NCBI GenBank assembly: GCA_963766195.1
Contig: CAVXYY010000012.1
Coordinates: forward strand, 62,001 to 126,000
Length of the DNA stretch: 64,000 bases
DNA from: JAHEFT01 sp963766195
GTDB lineage: Bacteria; Pseudomonadota; Gammaproteobacteria; Xanthomonadales; SZUA-36
Direction of reading: 5' to 3'
Shown here: positions 39,379 through 46,793 of the stretch, in pieces
How positions within the stretch are numbered: position 1 is the stretch's first letter
Layout: the number at the start of each line of letters is the position of its first letter
Notes under the pieces: model-generated
The model's database searches: none
What the model was told of the DNA's origin: nothing
The model's input: only the letters and a program-made list of their open reading frames with translations
Translations under genes and position numbers: made by a program

Positions 39379-39454
39379 GGGGTGGACGATGGGGCTCGAA
39401 CCCACGACCGCTGGAATCACAATCCAGAGCTCTACCAACTGAGCTACGCCCACC
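39379..39454 (-). tRNA. tRNA-His(GTG)
   Basis: A 76-nt cloverleaf with encoded CCA. The anticodon stem CTGGA/TCCAG encloses TTGTGAT, giving GTG. The D and T arms closely resemble E. coli tRNA-His. Confidence 0.97.
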
Positions 39455-39494
39455 ATTTTCAAACTGTCGGCATTTTACCTTGTTTTCGCCGCCC

Positions 39495-39628
39495 GTAGGA
39501 GCGGTTTCAACCGCGATTATCTACATCCATGCCTGTCGCGAATAAATTCGCTCCTACCTTACCCCGTAGGAGCGGTTTCAACCGCGATTATCACCGGGCA
39601 CACCCATCGCGAATAAATTCGCTCCTAC
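39495..39628. repeat. Two tandem REP pairs
   Basis: Each pair has a plus unit GTAGGAGCGGTTTCAACCGCG and an inverted GTAGGAGCGAATTTATTCGCG unit; the two pairs are about 70 bp apart and nearly identical. They fill most of the tRNA-free gap 39455-39780. Confidence 0.9.
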
Positions 39629-39738
39629 ATCGTCGCTATGCGCGAAAACCGCACCGCTCCGCGGGCGTTAATGAGTTTCTCGCATGCCCTTCGGGCAAGT
39701 CTCGAAACTGCGTCGGTTCAAGTCCTATCGCAGTACAT

Positions 39739-39782
39739 CAGTTTGGAAAGGACCCATGCGGGCATGGGTCCTTTCCAAACTG
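39739..39782 (-). other. Perfect 21-bp hairpin at the 3' end of tRNA-Arg(TCT)
   Basis: Two perfect 21-bp arms, beginning CAGTTTGGAAAGG, enclose a 2-bp centre. The hairpin begins with the CA of the tRNA's encoded CCA. No T-run follows on the minus strand, so it is not a standard terminator. Further downstream lies an inverted copy of the tRNA T arm (GATAGGACTTGAACC). Confidence 0.7.
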
Positions 39783-39857
39783 GCGCGCCCGGCAGGACTT
39801 GAACCTGCAACCCCCGGCTTAGAAGGCCGGTGCTCTATCCGGTTGAGCTACGGGCGC
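39781..39857 (-). tRNA. tRNA-Arg(TCT)
   Basis: A 77-nt cloverleaf with encoded CCA. The acceptor stem is GCGCCCG/CGGGCGC. The anticodon loop CTTCTAA gives TCT, reading arginine AGA/AGG. It lies 15 bp downstream of tRNA-Pro(TGG). Confidence 0.96.
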
Positions 39858-39872
39858 ATCTGCAATCCATGC

Positions 39873-39949
39873 TGGTCGGGGTGGAGGGATTCGAACCCCC
39901 GACCCACTGCTCCCAAAGCAGTTGCGCTACCAGGCTGCGCTACACCCCG
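39873..39949 (-). tRNA. tRNA-Pro(TGG)
   Basis: A 77-nt cloverleaf with encoded CCA. The acceptor stem is CGGGGTG/CACCCCG. The anticodon loop TTTGGGA gives TGG. It is a second proline isoacceptor in the window, next to tRNA-Arg(TCT). Confidence 0.97.
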
Positions 39950-40084
39950 ACAAGGATTACAGCCGGGCAATGTTACGGAGTTCGGGGCGGAAGGTCAACG
40001 CAAAAGTGTCGAAAAGTGGGCATTTCCGAAGGGGCTGCAGAGTTGACAATTCCACCCACCCAACCGGATAATGCGCTGCTTCCC

Positions 40085-40178
40085 GTAGGAGCGGATTTAG
40101 TGGCGACGAAGGTGCGATGCAGAAGCAGAATCGTGCATTCGCGAAGCACCAACGAACGAATTCATTCAGCAAAATCAC
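40085..40178. repeat. Single long REP-like element upstream of tRNA-Arg(ACG)
   Basis: It starts GTAGGAGCGGATTTAG and continues with a degenerate long-hairpin insertion to about CGAATTCATTCAG, ending just before the tRNA. Confidence 0.55.
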
Positions 40179-40255
40179 GCGCCCGTAGCTCAGCTGGATA
40201 GAGTACTCGGCTACGAACCGAGCGGTCGGGAGTTCGAATCTCTCCGGGCGCGCCA
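40179..40255 (+). tRNA. tRNA-Arg(ACG)
   Basis: A 77-nt cloverleaf with encoded CCA. The acceptor stem is GCGCCCG/CGGGCGC. The anticodon stem CTCGG/CCGAG encloses CTACGAA, giving ACG (wobble A read as inosine), for arginine CGN codons. It is followed by a terminator and a tRNA-tail repeat. Confidence 0.97.
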
Positions 40256-40436
40256 AACATCAAGAGCCACCATCCGGTGGTGTTTTTGTTTGTGGCGGCA
40301 AGGAGAGATTCGAACTCACGAGTTCGACAAATTCGCCGGGAGCGAATTTGGACGCAAAAAGCGCAGGCGAAGTCGAAGCGTTGCGCCCGAAGGGTGCGCC
40401 ACTGGATGTGGCGAATCAATCTCTCCGGGCGCGCCA
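40237..40436 (+). repeat. tRNA-tail repeat after tRNA-Arg(ACG), 181-bp period
   Basis: The last 19 nt of the tRNA (40237-40255) recur exactly at 40418-40436. Between them lie a terminator hairpin (40267-40287), an inverted copy of the T arm (GGAGAGATTCGAACTC) and a reading frame encoding EFDKFAGSEFGRKK, then APEGCATGCGE. The unit layout and peptide pattern are shared with the repeat after tRNA-Pro(CGG), although the tRNAs differ. Confidence 0.85.
40267..40287 (+). terminator. Terminator of tRNA-Arg(ACG)
   Basis: The hairpin CCACC/GGTGG is followed by TGTTTTTG. A second, stronger terminator follows the duplicated tRNA tail (40447-40470). Confidence 0.7.
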
Positions 40437-40446
40437 AATACCAGAG

Positions 40447-40470
40447 ACCCCGCCCCGCGCGGGGTTTTTG
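40447..40470 (+). terminator. Terminator after the duplicated tRNA-Arg tail
   Basis: The stem CCCCGC/GCGGGG is followed by five T residues. It sits directly after the second copy of the tRNA 3' end, as the first terminator does after the tRNA. Confidence 0.75.
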
Positions 40471-40508
40471 GTATTCGGTTTGCTCGGGGAACCGGTTCGG
40501 ACTCCGCC

Positions 40509-40608
40509 GTAGGAGCGAATTCATTCGCGATTTCTTTTTGTAAGAGCGATTTTAATCGCGACAGCTATTTGTAAAAACCAAATCAATCGCGGATAAATCC
40601 GCTCCTAC
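40509..40608. repeat. REP cluster downstream of the RAYT gene
   Basis: A plus GTAGGAGCGAATTCATTCGCG unit, a decayed TAAGAGCG unit and an inverted unit ending at 40608. The outer GTAG of the last unit provides the TAG stop codon of the RAYT gene. Confidence 0.88.
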
Positions 40609-41069
40609 AACCAAACCGCGTTCCAATAAGGGTATTGAGCTACCCGCTTGACCAGCCCTGCCCTGACCGGGTTGGCAACGATGTAGCGGGCGACGTTTTG
40701 AATATTCTCCTCTGCCCGTAATGCGTGATCATGAAAGCCAGGTGCCCAGAAACGGCCGCTCCTGCCAATCTCGTAATTCAGCCGGCGAGCACTGACCGCT
40801 TTTATTTTCTTCACAACTTGGCCCAGTTGAGTTTCACCGAGTTGAAGCAGCATGTGTACGTGATCGGGCATCACTACCCAGCAGAGATTTTCCGCATCCA
40901 CAATGCAGGCACGATCCTCAAGCGCATGGCACATGATTCGAGCAAAAGAAAACTCCTGGAACCATGGGATACGCTGGTCCGCAACCGCGGTAAGCAAATA
41001 GATTCCGTTGGCCTGAGAGTAGCGCCCTTTGCGTAAAGCGCGATGGCCGGGTTTTCCAGGGCTGTGCAT
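40605..41069 (-). CDS. REP-associated tyrosine transposase (RAYT, TnpA-REP)
   Basis: A 154-residue single-strand DNA transposase of the Y1/HUH superfamily. The metal-binding HUH motif is in VVMPDHVHMLLQL, and the catalytic tyrosine is probably in ARYIVANPVRAGLV, a typical RAYT C-terminal helix. REP clusters flank it on both sides, and its stop codon lies within one of them, the usual arrangement for RAYTs. It is the likely source of the many GTAG-footed REP elements in this window; RAYTs in E. coli recognise a GTAG tetranucleotide next to the REP hairpin. The frame is intact. Confidence 0.93.
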   Translation of the reverse strand: MHSPGKPGHRALRKGRYSQANGIYLLTAVADQRIPWFQEFSFARIMCHALEDRACIVDAENLCWVVMPDHVHMLLQLGETQLGQVVKKIKAVSARRLNYEIGRSGRFWAPGFHDHALRAEENIQNVARYIVANPVRAGLVKRVAQYPYWNAVWL

Positions 41070-41115
41070 ATGTAGAGCTTGCCATCAAGCCCCAAGGAAA
41101 TTTCCCAATTTCCCT

Positions 41116-41321
41116 GTAGGAGCGAATTAGCGCAGGCAGCGCAGAGAGTGCAGTTTCGGCGAAGCCGAAGAAGCGCTCGCGAAGCGCCGTAGCGCATTCG
41201 CGATCGGTGTAATCGATAATAATCGCGGTTGAAACCCCTCCTACGGGGCAATGTAGGAGCGAATTTATTCGCGATTGAAATCGCTCTCGCACACGCCAAT
41301 CGCGAATGAATTCGCTCCTAC
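41116..41321. repeat. Long REP variant and REP pair upstream of the RAYT gene
   Basis: A long variant starting GTAGGAGCGAATTAGCGCAGG with a complex insertion (GAAGAAGCGCTCG core), an inverted unit ending CCTCCTAC, then a normal REP pair to 41321. It fills the gene-free gap between RAYT and hicA. Confidence 0.88.
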
Positions 41322-41383
41322 AACAAAAAGACCCTTCCATATCAAAACGGCGATTACTGGCTTTTCTCCTACATATTTTTGCA

Positions 41384-41398
41384 GTACCATAATGGTAC
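41384..41398. promoter_or_regulatory. Palindromic operator candidate of hicAB
   Basis: The perfect palindrome GTACCAT-A-ATGGTAC lies 9 bp before the hicA start and overlaps a second one (ATGGTACCAT). The location suits autoregulation by the HicB antitoxin. Confidence 0.6.
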
Positions 41399-41407
41399 CA
41401 TTTTACA

Positions 41408-41611
41408 ATGCCGCCAAAAATCAGACAACTTGTCAAAGAATTGAAGCAAAACGGGTTCGTAAATCGAGACGGTAAGGGGAGTCACCGGGTTTTCAGACAC
41501 CCCCTTGGTCAATTCGTCGTACTAAGTGGAAAAACAGGTTCTGATGCCCGGGATTATCAGATAAAGCAGGTCCAAAAAGCGATTGAGTCAGTCCAAAATG
41601 AAAAAGAGTGA
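41408..41611 (+). CDS. hicA: HicA-family mRNA interferase toxin
   Basis: A 67-residue toxin with the double-stranded-RNA-binding-like fold. The catalytic histidine is in GKGSHRVFRHP, followed by the beta-strand FVVLSGK. When released it cleaves mRNA. The ATG lies just after the palindromic operator candidate. It overlaps hicB by 14 bp, the usual toxin-first HicAB order. Base composition is lower in G+C than its neighbours, consistent with transfer. Confidence 0.93.
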   Translation: MPPKIRQLVKELKQNGFVNRDGKGSHRVFRHPLGQFVVLSGKTGSDARDYQIKQVQKAIESVQNEKE

Positions 41612-41936
41612 TCAATACATCAAGATCGTTGAATGGTCCGAGGAGGACCAGTGCTACATCGGGCGTCTTCCGGGTGTTAGTTGGGGAGGAGTCCACGGTG
41701 ATAATGAAATTGAAGTCTATGAAGAGATTTGCGAGGTACTGGACGAAATATTGGAAATCTGCGAAAAAGACGGCACCCCCTTCCCCGCCCCCACCGCCGG
41801 CCGCAGCTATTCCGGCAAGTTCAATCTGCGTGTTGGCGAAGAATTGCACGAGCGCCTGGCGATCGAGTCGATGAAGGTGGGTGAAAGCCTGAACCAGTAC
41901 TGTGTGAAAGCCTTAAAAGAAAAAATCAATTCCTGA
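41598..41936 (+). CDS. hicB: HicB-family antitoxin
   Basis: A 112-residue antitoxin. The N-terminal HicB fold is seen in VEWSEEDQCYIGRLPGV and the C-terminal ribbon-helix-helix DNA-binding part in GKFNLRVGEELHERLAIES followed by LNQYCVKALKE. The ATG at 41598 (MKKSDQYIK) is preferred over the upstream in-frame ATG at 41583, because HicB proteins normally start here. It neutralises HicA and probably represses the operon through the palindrome upstream. Confidence 0.92.
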   Translation: MKKSDQYIKIVEWSEEDQCYIGRLPGVSWGGVHGDNEIEVYEEICEVLDEILEICEKDGTPFPAPTAGRSYSGKFNLRVGEELHERLAIESMKVGESLNQYCVKALKEKINS

Positions 41937-41950
41937 TATCGAGGACCCAC

Positions 41951-42019
41951 GTAGGAGCGGCCCATGGCCGCGATGATTTTCCCAGAAAAACATCAATCGC
42001 GGCCATGGGCCGCTCCTAC
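41951..42019. repeat. REP pair with CCCATGG arms after hicB
   Basis: GTAGGAGCGGCCCATGGCCGCGAT and its inverted partner around a short spacer. The C/G-rich arm variant is shared with 42314-42376. Confidence 0.9.
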
Positions 42020-42110
42020 AAAAAAAGGCCACCGTTTCCGGTGGCCTTTCCCCTTGAGCGTCCATGCCATGAGCGGACGCGACTGCCCTGTCGCTTCCGT
42101 CCTTGGCGAA
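42019..42110 (-). ncRNA. Candidate structured RNA unit, copy 1
   Basis: A minus-strand unit with an outer stem GGAC/GTCC, an inner hairpin GCGAC-AGGGCA-GTCGC, a spacer with CTCAAGGGGAAAGG and a terminator hairpin GGCCACCG-GAAA-CGGTGGCC plus a T-run (42019-42046). A second copy lies at 42376-42466 with compensating changes in the terminator stem. It may be a small RNA or a repeated 3' untranslated element of the protease gene. Confidence 0.4.
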
Positions 42111-42119
42111 TTCATTCCC

Positions 42120-42313
42120 TTTTGATTTGCGGTCAGTTATGTATATGCATGATTCATGCCGGAATTAAGACGCAGTATTTTTGTTTTATTTATTTAATAT
42201 AAATATCAGTGTCTTACAGCTTATATCTAATGTTGTTTAAGATTTATACTAATTTCCCAAGTCATTCATATTCCCGACAATTATTGTCACTGATTACCAA
42301 AATATTGACTTGC
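42120..42313. other. A+T-rich spacer between the two structured units
   Basis: About 190 bp, much lower in G+C than the flanking sequence, with TTTATTTATTTAATATAAA. No reading frame or RNA could be supported. It may be a remnant of a transferred segment or promoter DNA for copy 1. Confidence 0.45.
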
Positions 42314-42376
42314 TGGAGCGGCCCATGGCCGCGATGTCTTAATAAAGATCAATCGCGGCCATGGGCACGCTCCCAC
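42314..42376. repeat. REP pair (degenerate foot) before copy 2
   Basis: TGGAGCGGCCCATGGCCGCGAT and an inverted partner ending in TCCCAC, the C/G-rich arm variant with one decayed GTAG foot. Confidence 0.82.
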
Positions 42377-42466
42377 AAAAAAAGGCCACTGTTTCCAGTG
42401 GCCTTTCCCCTTGAGCATCCGTGCCTTGGACGTGCGCGACTTCCCTGTCGCTTCAGTCCCTGTCTG
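42376..42466 (-). ncRNA. Candidate structured RNA unit, copy 2
   Basis: Same layout as copy 1: inner hairpin GCGAC-AGGGAA-GTCGC, spacer with CTCAAGGGGAAAGG, and a terminator GGCCACTG-GAAA-CAGTGGCC followed by seven T residues. It lies directly downstream of the metalloprotease gene and could terminate it. Confidence 0.45.
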
Positions 42467-42477
42467 TTACTTTCGCT

Positions 42478-45400
42478 TCAGAAACTGGTCGATGTCACGT
42501 TTGAACAATTCACGGTGCCACCTGCTGCACAAACCTGGTGTTCATAGGTAATGGTGCCTTTTTGCCCGATGAAGTCGTCATAACTACCACCGCTCACCGC
42601 GGAAGCGATCTTCACACCATCCCTGTAAACATCGACACTGGCGGCCCCGGTCCAATCCAGGATCACCCCGTGTTTGCCCCGGTTCTTGTAACCGCTGGCT
42701 GACAAATCAATTGCCGTAGGTGGTGGTGGCGGCGGCGCCGAGCCGGTAGTGGCGTTAGCTTCGGCGTAACCTGAACTGCCGTTGCTGTTGTGCGCACTGA
42801 CCCGGTAAAAATACTGGGTTGCGGCTTTCAGTCCGGTGTCACCATGGCTTTGTCGTGCCTGCCGCCAAATCGGCGATTTCAACCCAGCCCGTTAAACCAT
42901 CCGGCGAGCGCTCTACCCTGAACCCAAGTTCGTCGTTCGAAGCATCGGTCCAGCCCAGGTTGATTGCGCTGGAAGACGCCGCCACGGCGGTCATGCCGGA
43001 GGGAGCCGCAGGTGGATACGCGGGCGGTGGTTCACCCGTTGCGCTATACACCCGGATGTACAAGTGATCGACATTGAAGGTGCTGAGCGTGGTGTTACCG
43101 CTCTGCTGTTGGTTATCGCGCACGCGCAGCGTGATCGACCCGCTCGGCGCATCGGGAATGTTGGCGGATTGGATATTGCCGCTGCTGGTGGAGGAAATAA
43201 TCATCAGCGGCACTGGCTGAAAAGTGGCGCCGCCATTGGTGGAATATTCAAGGTTAAACGATTCGCTTGCATTGGAACCGGACCTCCAGGCCTTGGCGAA
43301 AACAGTCACGGTAACTCCCGCGCCGACATTGAAGTTCCAGTGATGCTCGAGATAAGCGTACCGGTTCTGTGGCTTGCCACCTGATTGCCGTTCCGTAATG
43401 GACTCCCAGGCACCGTCAGTATCCGAATGCGTGGCCATGTACGTGTTGCTGACCGAGCCGGCAACGGGGGTTTCACCGGTTGATGGGTAATCGACCCACG
43501 GCGGCGGAGTCGTCAGTGCTGCCGCTGGCCTCCGTATAGGCGGAAGTTCCATAGGCATTTTTCGCTGCAACCCGGTAGTCGTAGGTGGTTGATGCCGGCA
43601 GGCCGCTGTCGGAATAGCTGCTTGCATTCGCGCCCAGGTTGGCGATGACCGTGAAGCTGCCGGCGCCGGCGGCGGAGCGTTCCACGACGTAAGCCGTTTC
43701 GGTGCTGGCATTGTCGCTCCAGGCGAGGTCGATGGCGGACGCGGAAACACGCGCTGGCCGTCAATCCGGAAGGAGCAGCCGGCGGTGGCGGCAGAGGCTG
43801 GGTGGTCGCACTGGCCGGAGCCGAAGCTGCAGTGGTGTTACCGGCCTGGTCACGCGCTTCCACGTTGAACGTGTACTGGGTGCTCGCGGCCAGCCCGGCG
43901 GCGGTATAGCTGACGCCGGTTTGCCAGCCGCTGCCGCTGCAACCCTGGCCGCCAGCCAGGCAGTTGAACCGGTATTCGACCGTGCTCAGGTTATCCGTCG
44001 CGGTCAGCGCCGTCATGCTGATGGCCTCGTGTGAATCCGCCGATGGCGCACTGGCAAAGCCCATCGGATTCGGGTTGCGGCGCGGTTTCGTCCAGGCCGG
44101 CCGGCGGCACCGTGCCGTTGATGAAATACTGTCCCAGGCTGTCGTAATCGCTGTACATGACCTGTCCGCCGACCACCCGGTCATTACCCGTACCGGTCAC
44201 CAGCAGGTAATAGGTGCCGCTATCGACACTGGCCGACAGGCTCGCCATGGTATCCGTTGCGGGGTTGCTGGAAGCCAGCAGGCCGCCGGCGCTGTTGCGC
44301 AATTCGGCCAGGATGTCGAGGTTGGCGCCGCGCCTGTCCGAGCGCGTGAAGGCATCCCAGGCCGGCGTCACCGTCAGGTTGACCGTGCCTGCACCGGCAA
44401 TGAAGGAAAACACATCGACGTCACCCGGCACTTCGATCACGCCCTTGTTATCGGGCAGCACGTTGTGCGGATCCAATTCAGGGTTGGAGGACACCACGTT
44501 ACCGCTGCCGTCAATATCCAGCGCAGAGGCTGACCCGGTGGTATCACCATGATCGTCACCAACCGGGCCCAGCTTGTTTTCAATGATGGCCATGTCGTCC
44601 TGTTGCTGATTGGCGTTGAGGTACTCGCCCCTGCTCCACTGGGTGACGTTTTTGTAGTAGCCCACACCCATGATCGGGGCCCAGGAATCGAGGTCCGAGC
44701 CATGGCCTTCGTAGTAGGACGCGCCATTCACGATACCGTCATGAGACAGGCCCAGGTTGTGGCCGAATTCGTGGCTGGATGCCTCGGCTACATAGTGCTC
44801 GAAACCGCCGCCGAGGTTATCGAAGTAAACCAGGGCCGGTGAATAGTAGGTGTGGTAATTGGACGCACCGAACACGTTGACAAATGCGACGCCGCCCGCG
44901 GTTGGGTGCGGCATGTCAGCGCCGCCAACCTGGGTCTTGCTGGTCACCAGGATACGCCCTACCCTCGGGCCGAAGCTGCCGGGTTGCTGCGTGGTCACAT
45001 CGATATCGAAAGGCGCCAGGTCTTCAGAGACGCGGTGCCAGATATCCACGATCTTTGCCCGCTCGGTGTTACTGAAGGTGGTGAAATCGCTGTCCGTGCT
45101 GTAAGCCCTGGCATCGAAGGTACCACTGCCCCAGCCGGTATTGCTGAACGAGTGACCGTCGAAATCGATAAATACCGTATTCGGCGCACCCGGCTTGCTG
45201 TGCAGCAGGAAAGCGTCGTCCAGCACGCTCTGCGGGGCCGCCTCCGATACTGCCGGCGCGCCATCGGCGGCCTCGGGGCCAGCCTCGATCACCAGCGAGT
45301 CGACGTAAAAAATACCGCCATCGGAATTTACGTCCAGCGTGGCGACATCCTCAGGGGGGAAAGAAATTTCCTGCAGCCATTTCAGCGCATTTCCGCGGGC

Positions 45401-45583
45401 CTGAGGCGGCAGTGCCTGGATCTTGCGTTTGAACTGACCGGGCGGGAGGTCATCCACCGTGGCAGGCTGACCCAGGCCAAACACCCGTGAATTCAAACCC
45501 TGATCCGACTGGGCGAAAACCGCCCCCGAGAGCGCTGCGGCGAAAACCGCGAGCACAAAAAAACCCACATGACGCTTAATCAT
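42478..45583 (-). CDS. Secreted zinc metalloprotease with prepeptidase and fibronectin type III domains (about four frameshifts)
   Basis: An exported protein of about 1030 codons. The signal peptide (FFVLAVFAAALSGAVFAQ) is followed by a propeptide, a metalloprotease domain with HEFGHNLGLSHDG (the extended HExxHxxGxxHD metzincin-type zinc motif) and the turn segment APIMGVGYY. A prepeptidase C-terminal-like beta-domain (DVDVFSFIAGAGTVNLTV) follows, then several fibronectin type III repeats (PPAAPSGLTA, PPAAPSGMTAVAAS) and a C-terminal beta-region. Breaks occur near 44080, 43740, 43510 and 42850. It probably degrades extracellular protein. Confidence 0.85.
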
Positions 45584-45850
45584 TTGATTCCCCTGTTCAG
45601 AAATGCAAAAAACATTCTTGAACTGCCCTGTTCAAAAACATCATCCTTGTTCCCTTACTATTTTTTGCTTGCAGCTTGAAAGTTATACACGATACGTGCC
45701 ATCGCATGGTTTGCATCAAGGGAAAATTTACTTATTGAACGGTATTTCAGTAAGTTAAGGATTTTTTACAGAATTAACCTTACTTAACGGTTTTCCGCTG
45801 GAAACAGCGAATACTGACAATTTACGTCAACAAGTCGCGAAAAATGGGCA
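45584..45850. other. Gene-free promoter side of the metalloprotease
   Basis: About 270 bp, A+T-rich, upstream of the protease gene and downstream of the regulatory RNA terminator. No repeats or frames were supported. Confidence 0.45.
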
Positions 45851-45875
45851 AAAAAAACCGGGGCAAAAGCCCCGG
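45851..45875 (-). terminator. Terminator of the CsrB-like RNA
   Basis: A perfect 7-bp G/C stem, a TTTT loop and a run of T residues on the minus strand. Confidence 0.88.
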
Positions 45876-46140
45876 CAGTCTCGTTGGATTATGCGGGTAG
45901 CAGCTCCCGCGCATCCTGTTGGAACCATTTTGGGTCTGAGTGCGAGGCGCCAGCCCTCCCTGGCTGCCTCGTTTGCCATTCCTGGCATTCGCCACCCATT
46001 CCCTTGAAAATAGACCATCCTTGGTCCCTTTCCCGTAGCCTTCCTGGCCACATCACTCCACCAAATAAAACCTTCCCTGGTGGTATCACGGCCTCCCTGG
46101 CCGCTTCTTTCGCAATTCAATGACCATCCCTGGTCGCCAC
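45851..46140 (-). ncRNA. CsrB/RsmZ-like CsrA-sequestering RNA
   Basis: The minus strand holds at least seven short hairpins with GGA in the loop: GACC-AGGGAT-GGTC, GGCC-AGGGA-GGCC, ACC-AGGGAA-GGT, GCC-AGGAA-GGC, GACC-AAGGAT-GGTC, GCC-AGGAAT-GGC and GCC-AGGGA-GGGC, plus several unpaired GGA triplets, thirteen or more in about 230 nt. It ends in a strong intrinsic terminator (CCGGGGC-TTTT-GCCCCGG plus seven or more T residues, 45851-45875). No conserved protein is encoded. This is the architecture of CsrB, CsrC, RsmY and RsmZ, which titrate the translational repressor CsrA/RsmA. The 5' end is approximate. The next gene upstream on the strand is the lrp-like gene. Confidence 0.8.
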
Positions 46141-46197
46141 CTGCACATCCGTTGCATTACGAAACTGGTTTCCTCTCCCGCTCCAGCTCTTGCCTTT

Positions 46198-46656
46198 TTA
46201 TTCTGTCAACGGTAGTGCGGTTGTATATTTATTACTCCTCAACACAAAGCTCGTGTTCACGTGGTGTACGGCTCTGCAGGGCATAATGTGCTCGCGCAGC
46301 AGCTTCTCGTACGCCCGGATGCTTTTGCACACTATCTTCAAGTGATAGTCGTGCGAGCCACTCATGGCATAGCACTCCAGGATCTCGGGCCGTCCGGCTA
46401 CCATCTCGTCAAACTCCCTGATACTCAGGGGGTGGTGGTCCTCTAATGAGACCGCAGCAATCGCGATCACATCCAGCCCGATTTTCTCCGGGTCCAGTAT
46501 CGCTACTGTGGTAGAAATGACCCGGTCTTCCTCCAGTTTTTTAACGCGCCGCCAACAGGGCGACGTTGATAATCCGACCTTTTCCGCGAGAGCCTGGCTG
46601 GAGAGCGTACCGTCGGCTTGCAACTCCGCTAGGATTCTCAGGTCTGTCTTGTCCAT
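46198..46656 (-). CDS. Lrp/AsnC-family transcriptional regulator
   Basis: A 152-residue regulator. The N-terminal helix-turn-helix is DKTDLRILAELQADGTLSSQALAEKVGLS with the WRRVKKLEE recognition part (LAEKVGLSTSPCWRRVKK). The C-terminal ligand-binding RAM domain has the conserved GSHDYHLKI. It diverges from phhA, and GTCAAA/TTTGAC palindromes lie between the two genes. It is therefore the probable regulator of phenylalanine hydroxylase, with an aromatic amino acid as likely effector (inferred). Confidence 0.92.
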   Translation of the reverse strand: MDKTDLRILAELQADGTLSSQALAEKVGLSTSPCWRRVKKLEEDRVISTTVAILDPEKIGLDVIAIAAVSLEDHHPLSIREFDEMVAGRPEILECYAMSGSHDYHLKIVCKSIRAYEKLLREHIMPCRAVHHVNTSFVLRSNKYTTALPLTE

Positions 46657-46673
46657 TAAGACATATTTTTTCT

Positions 46674-46723
46674 GTCAAAGTCCGTTTGACGAAATATTTA
46701 TATCACAATTCCTTTGTCAAACG
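46674..46723. promoter_or_regulatory. GTCAAA/TTTGAC palindromes between lrp-like gene and phhA
   Basis: GTCAAA-N5-TTTGAC (46674-46690) and a further GTCAAACG arm at 46716-46723 form nested inverted repeats in the 137-bp divergent interval. This is a likely Lrp-type operator. Confidence 0.55.
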
Positions 46724-46793
46724 CAAACTTTAGAACCTTCTTGCGCGTATCTTGATATAAACTTACTACACATTGCAAGCAGGAAATTCGTTT

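Noticed and set aside
42005..42547. Two similar plus-strand frames sharing KKRPxFPVAFPLE
   Set aside because: The similarity comes from the duplicated terminator and hairpin unit; there is no ribosome site, and conservation follows RNA structure.
45950..46135. Repeated TCCCTGG motifs resembling a minisatellite or degenerate CRISPR
   Set aside because: Units are irregularly spaced and differ in sequence, but each folds on the minus strand into a GGA-loop hairpin and the series ends in a terminator, so a Csr-type RNA explains it better.
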